Assembly (NCBI GenBank): GCA_902776305.1
Contig: CACYPS010000002.1
Coordinates: forward strand, 1-64,000
DNA length: 64,000 bases
Reading direction: 5' to 3'
Origin: an uncultured Lachnospiraceae bacterium
GTDB taxonomy: Bacteria; Bacillota; Clostridia; Lachnospirales; Lachnospiraceae
This document shows positions 61,013 through 64,000 of the stretch, in pieces. Numbering within the stretch: position 1 is the first letter of the stretch; the number at the start of each line of letters is the position of its first letter. The notes beneath the pieces are model-generated. The model did not search any database. It was not told where the DNA came from and saw only the letters and a program-made list of their open reading frames with translations. Both the position numbers and the translations under genes were made by a program.

Positions 61013-61984
61013 TCAATTCTTGCACTCAGCGGTAGGCTTCTCACACTGGGATAACAGCTCTCTCTCCTGCCTCATCGCTTCATAGAGATCCATCTCGAAC
61101 TGCCTCCTTGTGTTCTGATAAATGGACTGAAGAAGCATCCCCGCAAAGAAGGATATAATCGCCGCCAGAACAACGAACCCGCACACGATCAGCGTAGGAA
61201 ATCTGTCGACGAGTCCTGTCTTCGCGTAGTCAATCATGATCGGTACAAAGAATACGACTGCCAGCAGGATGAGGAAGGCACAAATCGCTCCGTAAAATGC
61301 CATCGGCCTGTAATTTCCGAACAGTCTTCTGATCGTTCCGAGCACTTTCATCCCATCCGAATAGGTATTCAATTTAGATTCACTGCCCTCGGGGCGATCT
61401 CTGTATTGAATAATGACATTTTCGACCTGCAGATTCTTATCGATCGCATGTATGCTCATCTCCGTTTCGATCTCAAATCCCTTGGAAAGCACCGGAAATG
61501 TCTTCACGTATCGGTAGCTGAATGCGCGATACCCGGTCATGATGTCCTTTATATTGTTCTTGAAGAGAAGATTTATGCTGGCCCTGACGATCGTGTTTCC
61601 GAAATTGTGGAAAGGACGCTTATTTTCCTCAAAGTAGGTCGAGGAGAGCCGATCGCCGACGACCATATCCGCATTATGGTTCAGTACTCTGTCCACCATT
61701 TCCGGAGCATTTTCCGCAGGATATGTGTCATCACCGTCGACGATCAGGTAGCACTGAGCATCGATCTCGCCGAACATTCTCCGCAGGACATTTCCCTTTC
61801 CCTGCTGATATTCATGCCGGACAACAGCTCCCGCTGCCTGTGCGATCTCCGCAGTCCGGTCCTTCGAGTTGTTGTCATACACATAAATGACAGCCTCCGG
61901 AAGGACATTTCGGAAATCCCGGATAACCTTTTCAATTGTCTGCTCTTCGTTGTAGCATGGAACAAGCACTGCTACTTTATCCAT
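61013..61984 (-). CDS. Family 2 glycosyltransferase with two C-terminal membrane helices
   Basis: A 323-residue GT-A enzyme like polyprenyl-phosphate hexosyltransferases (GtrB/DPM type). MDKVAVLVPCYNEEQTIEKV start, YDNNSKDRTAE, the metal site IVDGDDTYPA, and MTGYRAFSYR; two membrane helices near 230-250 and 265-290. It probably loads a sugar onto undecaprenyl phosphate for cell-surface glycans. The ATG at 61984 has AGGAG nine bases away; TTG 61990 is closer to it but less likely. The neighbouring DUF2142 protein could use its product. Confidence 0.9.
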   Translation of the reverse strand: MDKVAVLVPCYNEEQTIEKVIRDFRNVLPEAVIYVYDNNSKDRTAEIAQAAGAVVRHEYQQGKGNVLRRMFGEIDAQCYLIVDGDDTYPAENAPEMVDRVLNHNADMVVGDRLSSTYFEENKRPFHNFGNTIVRASINLLFKNNIKDIMTGYRAFSYRYVKTFPVLSKGFEIETEMSIHAIDKNLQVENVIIQYRDRPEGSESKLNTYSDGMKVLGTIRRLFGNYRPMAFYGAICAFLILLAVVFFVPIMIDYAKTGLVDRFPTLIVCGFVVLAAIISFFAGMLLQSIYQNTRRQFEMDLYEAMRQERELLSQCEKPTAECKN

Positions 61985-62124
61985 TGTCAAATACTCCTAA
62001 TACGTCTATAGCTGTCACGCCCCTGTCCTGACAGGTTCCCAAGGGCAACCACGGGAATTCTGCTCCTGCCTGCGCAGGCGCCATCCAAATCAGTTTACAC
62101 CAGTTATCGCCTTTCGTAAAGTAC

Positions 62125-64000
62125 TCAATAAAGGCACGCGTATGCCGCTCCCAAAAAGTTGAGCACGATCATCACATATGCATAACGGCTCGTGTAAAAG
62201 CGTATTTTTCCCTCGGCGGGAAGTTTTGTCAGCGTAATGCATACGAGCGGAAGTATCGGCAGAAGATATCTGTTCTGCACCCCGTCGATCCTTGTCTGGC
62301 CTACCGGAGTAAAGCCGACATAGAGCGCTCCCATGACCAGAAGGAATACGACCAGTACGATCAGGAAAGCGGTCGTGTGGAAGATCGCAGATTTCTTTCT
62401 GTTCGAGAATTCATATTTATCCTGAGAGAAGAAAGAGCCCGCAATGACCCATATTCCCACCAGATATCCGATAGCGGCGGGCGTATACCAGGCGAACTCC
62501 ATCATATCCCTGACGAAATTGTTCAGGAAAAAATCTCCGAAGTTCCTGTATGTCAGATAGGGGTTCGAGAGGACGAATTTTATTTGCTCCTGTACATTCA
62601 CATTTCCGTTCCTGTCTTCCGTGAACGGGAACTTCTCCAACAGATCGATCTGATAGCGAAGGCACAGACCCGCTATGACAAGAAGGAGCAGGAACATCAG
62701 GAATTTGCCGAAACGGATCCTGAATTTACCGTGCGGCACAAAAATCAGAAGAAGTAAAAGAGGAATATAAATCAGGTATTTGATCGATGCGATGAATACG
62801 AACACGACGGCAAGCGCAAGCATATCCCTGATACGAATCTTCTTTAACTCATCAAAAATCCATGAAATCATCATGGCGATAAATAACAGACACGCTCCGA
62901 TCAGGACAGCATCCTGCGTACAGGAACCGGCAAGATACATTCCCGCGGGCATGAGCGCGCAGCCGAACAAAACCGATTTATAATACGGTGCGGTCCGGAT
63001 TGCCAGATACCCCATCACAACATAGAAGATAAGATCTGACAATCTTGCGAGAAGGATGACCGCCCAGGCCTTTAGACTCAACTTCAGTCCGATGAGGATG
63101 CCGATCGAAGCGACCGCGTGATCGATCGGTATGACCGAAGACATATACGGATTTTTAGCAAATGCCCGGCTCTCCGCATACGGCTCATTGAACAGTTCCG
63201 GGTTCGCATACCAGTTCGCGAGTGAAAACTCCGTGTTGATCACTTCGTCGAAGTTGGACGATAGTCTGGCCCCTATATCCTTTTTTATGGTCATCTGGTC
63301 ATGCCAGTGACCCTCCGCGATCGCAAACGATCTGAAGTAATGAGTAGATTCATCCAGCGGATGGGGGAAAGTATGGAATAGAGCAAATATCAGTCCGACT
63401 GAAATTGCAATGACAAGAAAATTCCTGTGCCACTCATTACCGACAAGAAGAGCGCAGACAAAAGACATGGCGATGGCAATTCCCCACATGATCAGGTAAA
63501 GCTGTCTCACTGTGTCATCACAGAAGAATGTATCCATCATTATACTGCCGCTCGCATTTTTCCCCTCTCTTACCGCCGGAACGGTCAGGTCGCTCAGATC
63601 CGCAAGCTGGACGAACAGACCGCTCCCGCTCGGGCCGGCGTTCTTGATCGTGAGCAGGTAGGTCTTGCCGGCGGAAGATTTCTGTTCATCAAAACGCAGC
63701 CGGTAAGCCTTATTATTCTTAATAATATTCGCGGAATAAACGGTATCCTTATAAATCAGCTTCCCGCTCGGTAATTCCTTCAAAGTGATGAGAAGCTTGT
63801 TGTTGACAGACCTGGTCTGGGTCAACCAGATTTCAAGAGCCTTGAATCCGTCGTGTTCATAACGGATTTCCTGAGAGACCGTGACGCCTCCCGACAGATC
63901 CAGAGACTGCGTCCATGTGTTTCCCAGCGCCCTGACTGCATGCACATCATCTATCAGAGGATTATATATACTGAGAAAGACTGCCCAGAAAACGGCAAGG
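62125..64000 (-). CDS. DUF2142 membrane protein, N-terminus beyond window
   Basis: At least 625 residues; the frame stays open to base 64000, reading AVFWAVFLSIYNPLIDD just before the first in-window start codon, so the true start lies outside. An extracellular domain (~1-130 of the visible part) is followed by about ten membrane helices. The loop FHTFPHPLDESTHYFRSFAIAEG with its Pro/Asp/Glu is typical of DUF2142, a GT-C-like fold group. With the glycosyltransferase downstream it probably belongs to surface polysaccharide modification. Confidence 0.88.
   Translation of the reverse strand, partial: LAVFWAVFLSIYNPLIDDVHAVRALGNTWTQSLDLSGGVTVSQEIRYEHDGFKALEIWLTQTRSVNNKLLITLKELPSGKLIYKDTVYSANIIKNNKAYRLRFDEQKSSAGKTYLLTIKNAGPSGSGLFVQLADLSDLTVPAVREGKNASGSIMMDTFFCDDTVRQLYLIMWGIAIAMSFVCALLVGNEWHRNFLVIAISVGLIFALFHTFPHPLDESTHYFRSFAIAEGHWHDQMTIKKDIGARLSSNFDEVINTEFSLANWYANPELFNEPYAESRAFAKNPYMSSVIPIDHAVASIGILIGLKLSLKAWAVILLARLSDLIFYVVMGYLAIRTAPYYKSVLFGCALMPAGMYLAGSCTQDAVLIGACLLFIAMMISWIFDELKKIRIRDMLALAVVFVFIASIKYLIYIPLLLLLIFVPHGKFRIRFGKFLMFLLLLVIAGLCLRYQIDLLEKFPFTEDRNGNVNVQEQIKFVLSNPYLTYRNFGDFFLNNFVRDMMEFAWYTPAAIGYLVGIWVIAGSFFSQDKYEFSNRKKSAIFHTTAFLIVLVVFLLVMGALYVGFTPVGQTRIDGVQNRYLLPILPLVCITLTKLPAEGKIRFYTSRYAYVMIVLNFLGAAYACLY

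Noticed and set aside
1..64000. tRNA, rRNA or riboswitch genes
   Set aside because: I found no cloverleaf, rRNA segment or known riboswitch core by eye, apart from the infC leader; a covariance-model scan could change this.

Overview
This looks like a piece of a low-to-moderate GC Firmicute chromosome, most likely class Clostridia and probably Lachnospiraceae. That placement is inferred from gene content: a Gram-positive PolC, the infC-rpmI-rplT operon with an attenuator-type leader, DUF4364, DUF5716/DUF5717 proteins and a DUF5722 secreted protein. No database search was possible, so the taxon is not proven.

Region 1 (1-15.9 kb) is part of a prophage or phage-derived element. Minus-strand genes run from 11.4 kb towards base 1: small proteins, a D5-type primase/helicase, a YozE-like protein, a VRR-NUC nuclease, an SNF2-type helicase, a sigma-like regulator, HNH endonuclease, a ParB/methyltransferase fusion and DUF4314. 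They continue past the left edge, where terminase and structural genes would be expected. A divergent plus-strand block (11.6-15.9 kb) carries a DUF2800 nuclease-like protein, a DUF2815 protein and a family A DNA polymerase. The two blocks are separated by a striking ~190 bp inverted repeat. An AT-rich orphan gene (3.7-4.5 kb) sits between a complete HNH gene and a second, broken copy of that gene's start.

Region 2 (16-26.9 kb) is an AT-rich accessory island. A seven-gene minus-strand operon holds two related HTH regulators, hsdM, hsdS, hsdR, a second hsdS and a third HTH protein. Upstream lie regularly spaced GAAT-N6-ATTC dyads, probable operators. Two plus-strand genes follow (a 62-aa protein and a Cys-rich sigma-like protein with a structured leader). 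Then come an inverted, truncated ~96%-identical copy of the 5' end of the neighbouring rlmD gene and three 29-bp tandem repeats that look like a transposon end.

Region 3 (26.9-64 kb) is ordinary chromosome, mostly minus strand: rlmD, a small membrane protein, pcrA, a YerC-type regulator, DUF4364, rarA, infC-rpmI-rplT, a SEC-C protein, a large ricin-lectin/DUF5722 secreted protein, an operon DUF5717-DUF5716-TPR-like-purB-purA-lipoprotein, polC-ispG-folA-thyA-malQ order on the same strand, a glycosyltransferase and a DUF2142 membrane protein cut by the right edge. Plus-strand exceptions are a lipoprotein and a membrane-anchored HAD protein.

The observations I rate highest are: a PolC whose 3'-5' exonuclease domain has lost its catalytic residues; the operator array and duplicated hsdS layout of the restriction locus; the orphan phage gene bracketed by HNH sequence; the inverted-repeat divergent promoter of the phage; and the inverted rlmD duplication with its adjacent transposon-like repeats.
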